Positions 42,933-51,063 of a stretch of DNA of 64,000 bases are shown one piece after another. The notes below the pieces were generated by a model. It saw only the letters and a program-made list of their open reading frames with translations. It ran no database searches and was not told the DNA's origin. The stretch covers positions 124,001 through 188,000 of the forward strand of contig JAGQUT010000002.1 in the NCBI GenBank assembly GCA_020438355.1, written 5' to 3'. The stretch comes from Solirubrobacterales bacterium (GTDB taxonomy: Bacteria; Actinomycetota; Thermoleophilia; Solirubrobacterales; 70-9). The stretch's first letter is position 1. Each line of letters opens with the position of its first letter. A program made the translations under genes and the position numbers.

Positions 42933-44486
42933 TCAGTCCCGGCCAACTTTCCGAACTTCGCCTGCTGATGCGGAAATCACATCCCTCGCTACGCCCTGCC
43001 AACTCCAATTCCTATCTGCGGACTCGGCAATGTTTTGGCCGATTCGCGCTCGATCGTCGGCCTCCAGAGCCAGCCAACGGTTGACCTTCCCGGCCAGCTC
43101 CACCACCGCGCCAGGCCCCAGTGGCAGGCCGATCATCGATTTCACCTCCGGAACTTCCTCGGCCAGGGTGGCCGTGACCTCGGCGAGACCGGAGTGCTCG
43201 GCGCAGACCGGCAACACCCCGGAGGCGGCGGCTTCGGCAGCCACCATCCCGAAGGCCTCGGGGAAAGTCGACGGCACGATCATCGAGTCGGCGGCGGGCA
43301 CAACTCTTGCCACTTCCTCATGTTCCAGACGACCTGCGAACGAGATAGATCCCCTGGCCGCCTGACCTGCTTCTACATAACCGGAAGGCGGGTTCGCGAA
43401 GAACGCGCCAAGGTAGGCAAGCGGCTCCTGCTCCCCGCCCTCAAGCCCCCGGCCCACCGCCGCGATCTCACGAGCAGCCTCCAGGTCACCGTCGGTCACA
43501 GCGGTAACCAGCGCCCGCAGGCCCATCTCGTAGGCGCCGAATCCAACTAGCAACAGCGTCGCACCCGGGTTCTGGCGGTGGATGAGCGGCCACGCGGCGA
43601 CGATCAGGTCGACGCCCTTCGAGACGATCAGCTTGCCGACGAATATGACCCTCGGGCCCTCGGAAGCCCCGAAACGGTCGAGCGCCTCGACTGCTTCGTC
43701 CGCGTCCCGCCCGAAAGTCGTCGAAGGCGGCTCGTTCTCTATCTCCTCGCGAAGCGAAGCGATCCGTGCCGCGTGGTCACCCGCGGCAAGGGGAGCGAAA
43801 GCCTCCGTGTCGACCCCGGGAGGGCCGAAGCCGGTCTTTTCTTCGAGGCCGAGACCAGGAAGCGCCTCCCACATCGAGGCAGCGGTGTGATGGGAGCCGA
43901 CCAGGATCGCCGCGGCTGGCTCCACCCCTTCAGCGGCCCAAGGCACGAACCTGGGATTGGGCTTGACCGTGTACTCGAGGTCGGACCCATGGTTCTTGAC
44001 CGCGTAGGGACGAATCCCAGACCGCGCGAGAATCGCCGGACCCATGATCAGGTGGTTGGCCAGCGCCGCCTCGACACCGCCCACTTCGCGGTCAACGGCC
44101 TGAACCGCAGCTACGTTGGTCCCCACGTAGAAGTCGATCTGCTCGTCGGTCAGGCGCGGGAAGGCCCGGGCCTCGAACCCCTCGTAAGGATCCTCCACAT
44201 AAACGGGCAGCAGGTTGCCGATCGGCGGACGGTAGACCGTGACCGAACCCTCACCCTCCCGTGCCGCTCGCAGCTGCTCGATGGAAAGATCACCGATCGA
44301 GTCGGGTCCGGTGGCATCGGGCCATGTCCCGACCGCGTTTACCCAGTCGAGGCTCTCGGCTTCACGGTCCTGGCAAAGCAGATGGACCTCGTGCCCGAGA
44401 CCGGCAAGGGCGATGGCGAGATTTGCGTTGTAAATGTTGCTTCCGGTCCCGCGCAGCAGGTAGCCGTGAAAGATGAGGATCTTCAT
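42933..44486 (-). CDS. Glycosyltransferase family 4 protein
   Basis: 517-residue GT-B enzyme. The N-terminal lobe begins FHGYLLRGTGSNIYNANLA, and the C-terminal lobe has VIFVGKLIVSKGVDLIVAAW (Rossmann start) and the nucleotide-sugar motif PSTFPEAFGMVAAEAAASG (E-x7-E). It is longer than common GT4 enzymes because of inserts around residues 230-290 and 330-380. It retains nucleotide-sugar retaining-transferase features; the acceptor is unknown. Divergent from the zinc-ribbon gene. Confidence 0.88.
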   Translation of the reverse strand: MKILIFHGYLLRGTGSNIYNANLAIALAGLGHEVHLLCQDREAESLDWVNAVGTWPDATGPDSIGDLSIEQLRAAREGEGSVTVYRPPIGNLLPVYVEDPYEGFEARAFPRLTDEQIDFYVGTNVAAVQAVDREVGGVEAALANHLIMGPAILARSGIRPYAVKNHGSDLEYTVKPNPRFVPWAAEGVEPAAAILVGSHHTAASMWEALPGLGLEEKTGFGPPGVDTEAFAPLAAGDHAARIASLREEIENEPPSTTFGRDADEAVEALDRFGASEGPRVIFVGKLIVSKGVDLIVAAWPLIHRQNPGATLLLVGFGAYEMGLRALVTAVTDGDLEAAREIAAVGRGLEGGEQEPLAYLGAFFANPPSGYVEAGQAARGSISFAGRLEHEEVARVVPAADSMIVPSTFPEAFGMVAAEAAASGVLPVCAEHSGLAEVTATLAEEVPEVKSMIGLPLGPGAVVELAGKVNRWLALEADDRARIGQNIAESADRNWSWQGVARDVISASAGEVRKVGRD

Positions 44487-44507
44487 TGCCGGTTATTCTC
44501 CACGTTG

Positions 44508-44780
44508 ATGACGACTGAAAACGCAACCACCGATCCGATCTACCGTCTTCGTGCCCCCGCTTCGGGCCGCGAGGCAATAGCCCCAGTCCGGGACGGCGTC
44601 GTCTACAGGGACGCCGAGACCGGCGAGGAACTCGAGCCCGTCGCCGCCGTTCTGCCGGTCACCGGAGAAGGTTCGAGCCTCCCCCGCACCCCGGTAAACC
44701 TGCGGGTCTGCCGCCGCTGCGAACAGCTCACCCCCCGGGACCTCGCCACCTGCGAGTTCTGCGGCCTCCCCGCGGCTTAA
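44508..44780 (+). CDS. Small zinc-ribbon protein
   Basis: 90-residue protein. The C-terminal third reads LRVCRRCEQLTPRDLATCEFCGLPAA, a four-cysteine zinc ribbon (C-x2-C ... C-x2-C). The first 60 residues are polar and probably beta-rich (YRLRAPASGREAIAPVRDG). ATG 44508 leaves 21 bp to the divergent glycosyltransferase start; the longer open frame upstream is antisense to that gene. Function unknown. Confidence 0.65.
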   Translation: MTTENATTDPIYRLRAPASGREAIAPVRDGVVYRDAETGEELEPVAAVLPVTGEGSSLPRTPVNLRVCRRCEQLTPRDLATCEFCGLPAA

Positions 44781-44784
44781 CTGC

Positions 44785-44986
44785 AGTCGGCGAGCTTCGC
44801 CCCGCCTCCCAGTAGCACCCGCCCGATCACTACATCCATGAATGGATGATCGGGCTACATCGGTCACGGCTCTGGGAGCCGTGGGGCCGGGTGGCCTGGC
44901 GAGGGACTAAGCGGAGCCGGCCCATCCATTCTTGGATGTTCTGGGCCGGCGGGTTGAATATGGAGGCGGGGCGAAGCTCGCCGACT
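44785..44986. repeat. 202-bp structured element with perfect 25-bp terminal inverted repeats
   Basis: The ends (44785-44809 and 44962-44986) are exact reverse complements over 25 bp. Inside are further perfect stems: GCCCGATCA/TGATCGGGC (44821-44855, enclosing ATCCAT-GA-ATGGAT), CACGGCTC-TGG-GAGCCGTG (about 44865-44883) and GCCGGCCCA/TGGGCCGGC (about 44915-44950, enclosing ATCCA-TTCT-TGGAT). No open reading frame lies inside. It fills the convergent gap between the zinc-ribbon and secreted-protein genes. It may be a MITE-like element, a REP-type extragenic repeat, or a structured RNA/terminator; a third end copy is at 34287. Confidence 0.85.
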
Positions 44987-45001
44987 TACTTATGAGGCTG
45001 C

Positions 45002-45856
45002 CTACCGGGCCACGACAGTGGCCTTGTAGAGCAGCCTTCCGCCGTCGTAGTAGCAGCCGTAGCGCTTGGTCGAGTTGACCTTCTGCTGTGGCCTTGACTT
45101 CTGGAGCGCCTCGTTCGGCCGGTCGAAGGCATCGGTCTTGATGATGCATTTCCCAGGAGCCCGGCTTCCTCTCCAAGTGTTGAACCGTTGGGCCCTCGCG
45201 CAGGTGGCAGGGACCGCATAGTTTCCGGTCGCGTCCTGGTTGCACGCCCTCGGAACCCAGAACGCCGGTGCCCAGGTCGGAATCGTCAGCGCGACGATGT
45301 CCCCGCGGATCACGTTCAGCGGCCTGATCGCGAACTTGACCTCGGTGCCGAAATAGGAATTCAGGGTCTGGGTGCCGCTGGCCCTGATCAGGCGGTAGCG
45401 GGGCGGAAATTTTGGACCGTTGTTCACCTGACGGAGGATCGAGATCCGTGCCCTCGACGGGGAACCGAACAGCCGGTTGAAGTAAGGACGCTGGGCGGCG
45501 CCGTATCGCCGGCTTGCCTTGCGGGTCGGATTCGAAAGCTGGATCGACCAGGCGACCACCTTGCCCCGGTTGAAGGGGACGACGAAGTTCCTGCCGTTAG
45601 CCCCCCGCTGTAAGACCTGGAACCCGGTCACCTTTCCCTCGGCGATGCAGGCCCGTGATGTCGCGCGGGTCCCGCAGTTGGGAGTGACCTTGTTCTTGGT
45701 CGCCCCGAGGAGGACGCGGCGGTTGCTCTTTCCGTCCGCCTGACCGAAAACTCCAACGAAAGCAAGGCAGGCGAACAGACCCAGAATGGCTGCGGTGAGC
45801 GCGCCGAGGCGAAAGACCGGGCGGCTCACAATCGGTTGTGAACGGTTTTCGGCCAT
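45002..45856 (-). CDS. Secreted hypothetical protein, paralogue of 46793-47641
   Basis: 284-residue protein with an N-terminal signal/anchor segment (about 15-40) and a beta-rich-looking mature region with six or more cysteines. It shares with the gene at 46793 the blocks GRNFVVPF, VAWSIQLSNPTR, ISILRQV, VALTIPTWAPAFW, TWRGSR and the C-terminal RYGCYYDGGRLLY. No known domain. The family appears to be a local expansion (two intact genes and one remnant within 2.7 kb); surface role is inferred from the signal peptide. Confidence 0.72.
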   Translation of the reverse strand: MAENRSQPIVSRPVFRLGALTAAILGLFACLAFVGVFGQADGKSNRRVLLGATKNKVTPNCGTRATSRACIAEGKVTGFQVLQRGANGRNFVVPFNRGKVVAWSIQLSNPTRKASRRYGAAQRPYFNRLFGSPSRARISILRQVNNGPKFPPRYRLIRASGTQTLNSYFGTEVKFAIRPLNVIRGDIVALTIPTWAPAFWVPRACNQDATGNYAVPATCARAQRFNTWRGSRAPGKCIIKTDAFDRPNEALQKSRPQQKVNSTKRYGCYYDGGRLLYKATVVAR

Positions 45857-45945
45857 ATCGGAACTAACACCGAGGCTACGCCACAGGTGCGGAAGGTCAA
45901 GCGAAAGGCAACCTCGGGAAATACTTCCCGCAGATCAAAAACCGG

Positions 45946-46036
45946 TTAACGGCCGACGATGGTCGCCGAGTAGAGCAGTACGTTTCCGCCGTAAAGCAGC
46001 GTACTTGCGGATCGAGTCGATGCCGGTCTGAGCCGG
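45946..46036 (-). pseudogene. Frameshifted remnant of a third secreted paralogue
   Basis: Reading the minus strand, GDPAQTGIDSIRKYAA is followed, after a frame change, by YGGNVLLYSATIVGR and TAA. This matches the C-terminus of the neighbouring paralogue (PQTRINSTRRYGCYYGSNVLLYSALIVGR, compared in parts). The Y-G-C-Y-Y codons are damaged, which breaks the frame. No upstream part of the gene was found. The rest of the 326-bp gap 45857-46182 holds only this remnant and the hairpin at 46132. Confidence 0.8.
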
Positions 46037-46131
46037 GTCACCCAAATATGGAGCCACGCTTGACTGTTTCGATATCTCTAAAGCCACAGCCACTACTTGC
46101 TCAACCGCAAACCGACGTTGGCATTACGAAA

Positions 46132-46167
46132 CCGCGAAGGACCGCACCCAGGGTCGGTCCTTCGCGG
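46132..46167 (-). terminator. Strong hairpin, probable terminator of the RTX-like gene
   Basis: Perfect 13-bp stem CCGCGAAGGACCG/CGGTCCTTCGCGG with a 10-base loop, 16 bp downstream of the RTX-like stop on the minus strand. The strand downstream reads TTTCG, a weak T tract. Confidence 0.7.
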
Positions 46168-46182
46168 CCGAGGGGTCGCAGG

Positions 46183-46695
46183 CTACAAAATGTTGACCTC
46201 TTCGCACCCTTGAACAGAATCCACTGAGTTGACGTAACAGACGTCGTACCCAGCGTTTCCGTAAACCTCGTCTCTCACCCCGTCTCCATGAGCGAAGATT
46301 TGGTCGTTGTCATCATTGCCGTAAAGGTCGTCTGAACCGCCCTCTCCATAGATCCGATCGTTCCCGGGGCCCCCGTAGACTTCGTCGTTACCTGCGCCTC
46401 CGGAAAGCACAAAAACGATGGGGTCAGGCCCGATGCCGCCGATACCTTCCGTGCAGCTGGAGTAACTCCCGCTGTCATTGCCGGGTCCTCCGTAAACCGT
46501 GTCGGCACCATCGAAACCGTATATTCGGTCAGGAGCCCCGAATCCACTGATTGTGTCTGCGCTGCTGGTCCCGCCCAGGCACTCCCGGTCATTGGTGCCA
46601 TCGATCACAGCAGCATTCGCCGCGGTCGAGAACAAACACGTCAGAGCCAGAAAACCGACCACGATCGCAACGGCAGCCTTGTGAAGCGACTTCAT
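46183..46695 (-). CDS. Small secreted RTX-like calcium-binding protein
   Basis: 170-residue exported protein with a signal peptide (residues 1-28, A-N-A cleavage) and hemolysin-type nonapeptide repeats. Examples are GADTVYGGPGNDSG, GNDEVYGGPGNDRIYGEGG and SDDLYGNDDND, of the G-G-x-G-x-D pattern that binds Ca2+ in a beta-roll. A terminal region with two Cys (VCYVNSVDSVQGCEEV) caps it. It is much shorter than RTX toxins and has no enzymatic domain, so it is more likely a surface or adhesive protein. The signal peptide suggests Sec rather than type I export. Confidence 0.85.
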   Translation of the reverse strand: MKSLHKAAVAIVVGFLALTCLFSTAANAAVIDGTNDRECLGGTSSADTISGFGAPDRIYGFDGADTVYGGPGNDSGSYSSCTEGIGGIGPDPIVFVLSGGAGNDEVYGGPGNDRIYGEGGSDDLYGNDDNDQIFAHGDGVRDEVYGNAGYDVCYVNSVDSVQGCEEVNIL

Positions 46696-46792
46696 AATCC
46701 TCCTCCTTGAGGTCCTTAGGTTACTGCCCGGCAGAGTACATGAGGGCGAAACTAGGAGGTTGACGGAACCACGGGTTCAGCCGAAATCCGCG

Positions 46793-47641
46793 TCAGCGTC
46801 CGACAATCAACGCTGAGTAAAGCAGCACGTTGCTGCCGTAGTAGCAACCATAACGCCGAGTTGAGTTGATCCGAGTTTGAGGCGCAGATTTCTCAAGTTG
46901 ATCGGTGATGTTGCCGCTAGCGTCGGTGAGCCCGCAAGTCGGGGGATCATCCTGTGGCACCCTGCTGCCGCGCCAGGTAAACGACTCTTCGGCTCTATCG
47001 CAGGCGACCGGGTTCAGAATCCCGGGTTCGAAAGCGGTGCTGTTGCAGGCCTTGGGCTTCCAGAGCGCTGGTGCCCAAGTCGGAATGGTTAGCGCAACCA
47101 CGTTGCCCTCGAAGACGTTCAGCGGCGGCTCAACCGCGAATGTCACCTTGGAACCGAAGTACGGGTTCAGGATCTTGACCTCGGACTTCCTCACCAGTTT
47201 GAACTTCGGCCCACCCTTTTTTCGCTTTTCGACTTGTCGCAGAATCGACACACCTGCCTGGGAAGGCGTACCGAACAACGCGTTGAAGAACGGAAGCTGA
47301 GCTCCGTTGCTATCGACATCTACCCGAGTTGGCCTGGACAATGAAATCGACCAGGCGACCAACTTGCCGTTGAAGGGCACCACGAAGTTCCTGCCTGGGT
47401 AGCGGGCCGAAAGCGACTGAAAAGCCGTGATCTTGCCCTCGACGGTGCAGTCACGGCTGAAGTCCTTGCCGCAGTTGGGCTTGAGCGTGTTTATGTTCCG
47501 TGCGCCGAGCTCGATCCGCTTGGTGGATTTCGCTTCAGCAAGCGGGCTGGTGGCCAGCAGCAGGGCGGCTGCGAGGGCGGCAAGGAGCATCAGGATCCGG
47601 GCGGCCCGGAGGCCGTCTGTTGTGAGGGGGGAGCGAAGCAT
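46793..47641 (-). CDS. Secreted hypothetical protein, paralogue of 45002-45856
   Basis: 282-residue protein with a signal peptide (hydrophobic run ILMLLAALAAALLLA, cleavage near LAEA-KS). Conserved blocks shared with the 45-kb paralogue include KPNCGKDF, GRNFVVPFNGKLVAWS, VSILRQVEK, VALTIPTWAPALW, TWRGSR and RYGCYYGSNVLLYS. Eight or so cysteines suggest disulfides. ATG 47641 is chosen; a TTG ten codons upstream is possible. No recognised domain or function. Confidence 0.72.
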   Translation of the reverse strand: MLRSPLTTDGLRAARILMLLAALAAALLLATSPLAEAKSTKRIELGARNINTLKPNCGKDFSRDCTVEGKITAFQSLSARYPGRNFVVPFNGKLVAWSISLSRPTRVDVDSNGAQLPFFNALFGTPSQAGVSILRQVEKRKKGGPKFKLVRKSEVKILNPYFGSKVTFAVEPPLNVFEGNVVALTIPTWAPALWKPKACNSTAFEPGILNPVACDRAEESFTWRGSRVPQDDPPTCGLTDASGNITDQLEKSAPQTRINSTRRYGCYYGSNVLLYSALIVGR

Positions 47642-47702
47642 CGAATACTGGAACACGGTTGGGTGCCTCAATGTTGCGCTTCGGTGCCCTTTCGGGCTCC
47701 GG

Positions 47703-47921
47703 CTACTTGTAGCGGTAGGTGATGCGGCCGCGGGTCAGGTCGTAGGGCGATAGCTCGATCTTGACCCTGTCCCCGGGCAGGATGCGGATGTAGTGACGGC
47801 GCATCTTGCCGGAGATGTGACCCAGCACTTCATGGTCGTTGTCAAGCTTGACGCGGAACATCGTATTCGGGAGGGCTTCGGTGATTTCGCCCTCCATCTC
47901 GATCTTTTCTTCTTTAGCCAT
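47703..47921 (-). CDS. infA: Translation initiation factor IF-1
   Basis: 72-residue S1/OB-fold protein that binds the 30S A site with IF-2 and IF-3. The sequence from [17 protein letters not shown] to [15 protein letters not shown] is the standard IF-1 pattern, and its length is exactly that of the family. It lies 19 bp downstream of cca, not in the usual rpmJ-rpsM ribosomal cluster. Confidence 0.98.
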   Translation of the reverse strand: MAKEEKIEMEGEITEALPNTMFRVKLDNDHEVLGHISGKMRRHYIRILPGDRVKIELSPYDLTRGRITYRYK

Positions 47922-47940
47922 GCGAAGGTGAGGCTACTAC

Positions 47941-49386
47941 TCACCCGGCTTCGAGGAAGCGCCGGGCATGCACTACAGCTTCGTTTGCATCATTGATCTC
48001 ACCGGCGAAGCGGGCTGCCGAGAGCTCCTTCATCACTTCGCCGATCCGCGGACCAGTGTCAATGCCGAGTGCTTCAGCCAGTTCGTTTCCGGGCAGGAAC
48101 TGGGCTGGCGGCCCGTTCCGGTCCCAGTCGAGGGCGTGGCCGACCATCTCCATGGCCAGTTCCATGTGCCCCTGGACCATCTCCTCGCTGGCGATCGAGG
48201 CGCTTCCCCTTGCCGCCATCCGGTCGGCCACCGTGAGCAATGTCACATCCAGCGAGACCGGATCGGTGTGGTCGAGGTACTGGAATATCTGGCGCCGATC
48301 CAGCGGCCTCGATGTCACAAGGAAGCCGAGAATCAGGTGGTGACGGGTCAGGTCCGCCATGTAGCCGATCAGTTTTCTGCTGGCGCGCAGTTCCCGGAAC
48401 CTTCTTTCGATCTGCTCGGCCCCGATCCGGTCGTGCCCCCGAAAGGAGATGAACCCCCCGTCCTCGCTTCTGGTCTGCGGCTTGGCGCAGTCGTGGAAAA
48501 GTGCGCCGAGTCTCAGGGCCGTGCCTCTGGTGGCCCCGTCGCCCAGCGGTCTGGCCAGATACTCGGAGACCTCGGGGGCCCGGTCGCCGGTGAAACGTTC
48601 CAGGTCCGATTCGATCCGCAGGACTCCTTCGACGACTTCCATCGTGTGCCCGTAAACGTCCAAATGATGATTGGGTCCCTGGACCACGTCATGAAGGTCG
48701 CCGATCTCGGGCAGCAACCAGTCGAACAGCCCGAGCCGGTCCATGGCGGCGAAACCCTCCAGGGGGTTCCTGCCCCCGACCAGCAGGAGCAACTCGGCCA
48801 GAGTCCTCTCCCCCGCCGGCTCACCGGCCCTCGGTGACTCCTGCCGGGCCAGCGTCACAGTTTCTTCGTTGATCTTCCAGCCGAACTGGGAGACGAGTCT
48901 CGCCGCCCTCATCAGGCGGAGCGGATCGTCGCTGAACGACGTGGGACCGCAAGCTCTGATGACACCGGCTTTGAGGTCTTCCAGGCCCCCAAGCGGATCC
49001 AGCACTCCCCCGCTGGAGAGGTCGGCGGCGATGGCCCCGACCGTGAAATCCCGGAGCGCCAGATCCTGCCCGATCGTCCCGGCCCGGAGCTCGGCCAGAT
49101 CCACCTGCCAGGCGTCTTCCCTGTCCTTGACCCTCCAGGCCGGAAACTCGTCGGACAGCTCGAAGGCAACCCCGCCCAGTTCCCTGGCGATGGCGCGTGC
49201 AGGTTCCTCAGGAGGGCCCAACACCGCAACATCGAGGTCGTTGACTTCCCGCCCCAGGGCGATGTCACGCATCGCCCCTCCGACCAGCCAGGCCGGAGTC
49301 CCGGCGAGCACTTCGCGGACCACGTCCACCCTTGGTGCGGCGAGGGCTCGGGGACCGAGCTGGTCCAGAGCCAGCACGTCGGTCAT
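47941..49386 (-). CDS. cca: CCA-adding tRNA nucleotidyltransferase with HD domain
   Basis: 481-residue class II nucleotidyltransferase. The head domain carries WLVGGAMRDIALGREVNDLDVAV (G-G-x-x-R-D and the catalytic D-x-D), and the metal/nucleotide region RDFTVGAIAADL follows. The C-terminal half has an HD motif (LGALFHDCAKPQTR). It adds or repairs the 3' CCA of tRNAs, needed here because the three tRNA genes do not encode CCA. Poly(A) polymerase activity cannot be excluded. It lies 4 bp downstream of alr. Confidence 0.93.
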   Translation of the reverse strand: MTDVLALDQLGPRALAAPRVDVVREVLAGTPAWLVGGAMRDIALGREVNDLDVAVLGPPEEPARAIARELGGVAFELSDEFPAWRVKDREDAWQVDLAELRAGTIGQDLALRDFTVGAIAADLSSGGVLDPLGGLEDLKAGVIRACGPTSFSDDPLRLMRAARLVSQFGWKINEETVTLARQESPRAGEPAGERTLAELLLLVGGRNPLEGFAAMDRLGLFDWLLPEIGDLHDVVQGPNHHLDVYGHTMEVVEGVLRIESDLERFTGDRAPEVSEYLARPLGDGATRGTALRLGALFHDCAKPQTRSEDGGFISFRGHDRIGAEQIERRFRELRASRKLIGYMADLTRHHLILGFLVTSRPLDRRQIFQYLDHTDPVSLDVTLLTVADRMAARGSASIASEEMVQGHMELAMEMVGHALDWDRNGPPAQFLPGNELAEALGIDTGPRIGEVMKELSAARFAGEINDANEAVVHARRFLEAG

Positions 49387-49390
49387 GGGC

Positions 49391-50509
49391 TCAGTCGTCC
49401 CGGCCCACGCGGGGCACGCGAGGCGAAATGCCGCAGGTCACCTCGTAGTTGATGGTGTCGAGCGGTTCCGCGACCCGTTCAGCCAGGATCAATTCGTCCC
49501 CCTGGCTGCCGATCAGGGTGACCTCGTCACCGACCCGCACCTCCGAGTCCGGACCCACGTCTACCGTGATGTTGTCCATCGAGACGGTGCCACTGATCGG
49601 GTAGCGGCGACCTCTGATCAGCACCTCACCCTTGTTGGACAGACCACGCCGCACGCCGTCCCCGTAGCCGATCGGAATCGCCGCAACCCTTGTCGGCCGA
49701 TCGGCGGTCCAGGTGCGTCCATAGCCGGCACTCGCACCAGCCTCGAAATCCTTCACCGAGGCAACCCAGGAGTGCAGCGAAAGGACTGGGCGCAGATCAT
49801 GGTCTGCGGGGTCGTTGCCGAAGGGATCCATCCCGTAGACCGCAACACCGGGCCTGACCATGTCGAAATGACAGGAAGGGTCGGCGATCAGGGCGGCGCT
49901 GTTCGCGGCGTGAAGCTTGACCTCGGGAAACTCGCGGCGGGCGCGCTCGCCCAGTTCAGCCAGCCGGTCGCGCTGCAGGTCACGGAAGGTCGAGTCTTCC
50001 TCGTCAGCGGTTGCGAAGTGTGTCCAGATTGCGGCCAGGCGAAGGTTCGGGTGGGAACTGGCGGTGCGCGCGAGTTCGAGTACCAGGTCGGGGTCGGTTG
50101 TCCCGAGTCTGCCCATGCCGGTGTCGTATTTGACGTGGACTCCCACCACCAGCCCGGATGCGGCAGCCTGATCGGCGAGGCTCGCGATGAAACCGGGCTC
50201 CCAGGCGGATACGTCCGCGCCCGCCGAGATAGCCATCTCGATCTCCCGGGGTGCGAGAGCACCGAGGACCAGAAGTGGAATGTCGGGGGCGACGCTCCGG
50301 GCGAGCGCTGCCTCGCTGGCGGTGGCGAACGCAATGCGGTCCGCACCAGACTCTGCGACGGCCGAAACGCAGTGGAGGGCGCCGTGGCCGTAGGCGTCCG
50401 CTTTCAGGACCGGACACAGCTCGACGCCCTCGGCCAGGCGGGATTTCAGCACGCGACAGTTGTGCCGCAGCGCGCCGAGGTCTATTCGGGCTTCCGCCCG
50501 CTCGTACAT
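49391..50509 (-). CDS. alr: Alanine racemase
   Basis: 372-residue PLP enzyme that makes D-alanine for peptidoglycan. The N-terminal PLP lysine motif PVLKADAYGHGA (near residue 36), the barrel segments typical of fold type III, and the C-terminal GTVSMDNITVDVG with the catalytic Tyr region (SAGYGRTW near 250) are visible. The start codon overlaps the upstream CBS gene stop (TGATG), so the pair is translationally coupled. Confidence 0.96.
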   Translation of the reverse strand: MYERAEARIDLGALRHNCRVLKSRLAEGVELCPVLKADAYGHGALHCVSAVAESGADRIAFATASEAALARSVAPDIPLLVLGALAPREIEMAISAGADVSAWEPGFIASLADQAAASGLVVGVHVKYDTGMGRLGTTDPDLVLELARTASSHPNLRLAAIWTHFATADEEDSTFRDLQRDRLAELGERARREFPEVKLHAANSAALIADPSCHFDMVRPGVAVYGMDPFGNDPADHDLRPVLSLHSWVASVKDFEAGASAGYGRTWTADRPTRVAAIPIGYGDGVRRGLSNKGEVLIRGRRYPISGTVSMDNITVDVGPDSEVRVGDEVTLIGSQGDELILAERVAEPLDTINYEVTCGISPRVPRVGRDD

Positions 50510-50970
50510 CAGGCCCCGGTGAGGGCGGCCAGAACGTCAACCCGGGTGACCACGCCGACCAGTCGGCCCTCGTCATCGACTACCGGCAGGCGATTGTGCT
50601 TCTTCTCGGAAATCAGGCGGCCGGCATGTTCGGCAGGCTCGTCCGGTCCGACTGTGATCGGATCGGCGGTCATCATGTCTGCCGCTGTGGCGGCGAAAGC
50701 CTTCTTGGCTCGCTCTTCCCAGTGTTTGGTCGACTCGAGAAACACGACGCCGCCCATGATGTTCACGTAGTGAGGAAGGTGGAAATCGGAATCCTCGTTC
50801 GAGATCACCAGATCCGAGTCGGTAATGATCCCCAGAACCTTCTTCGCCTCGTCCACAACCGGCACACCCGGAAGGTCGTTGGTCTGGAGAGTCTCGATCA
50901 CATCCTGGATCGGGTCATCCGGCGAAACGGTGGCGGGCTCGCGATCCATGATTTCGGCGACAGTCGGCAT
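50509..50970 (-). CDS. CBS-domain pair protein
   Basis: 153-residue protein of two CBS repeats. The first runs MDREPATVSPDDPIQDVIETL to LGIITDSDLV, and the second MTADPITVGPDEPAEHAGRLI to LVGVVTRVDVL; a 40-residue linker with EESTKHWEERAKKAF-like helix separates them. Likely a nucleotide-binding sensor. It is coupled to alr in the cell-wall/housekeeping block; the partner is unknown. Confidence 0.9.
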   Translation of the reverse strand: MPTVAEIMDREPATVSPDDPIQDVIETLQTNDLPGVPVVDEAKKVLGIITDSDLVISNEDSDFHLPHYVNIMGGVVFLESTKHWEERAKKAFAATAADMMTADPITVGPDEPAEHAGRLISEKKHNRLPVVDDEGRLVGVVTRVDVLAALTGA

Positions 50971-51063
50971 CGGCGCAGATTATTCCATCCACCCCGGTCA
51001 ACCGGTGCGAGTCTGATCGAGATCGACTTTTTCGTTCCATACGACACACTTCGGGCACTTCGA

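Noticed and set aside
48743-50770. 675-residue plus-strand open frame over cca, alr and the CBS gene
   Set aside because: It spans three clear genes in antisense and shows no recognisable domain; GC-rich codon bias makes such frames common.
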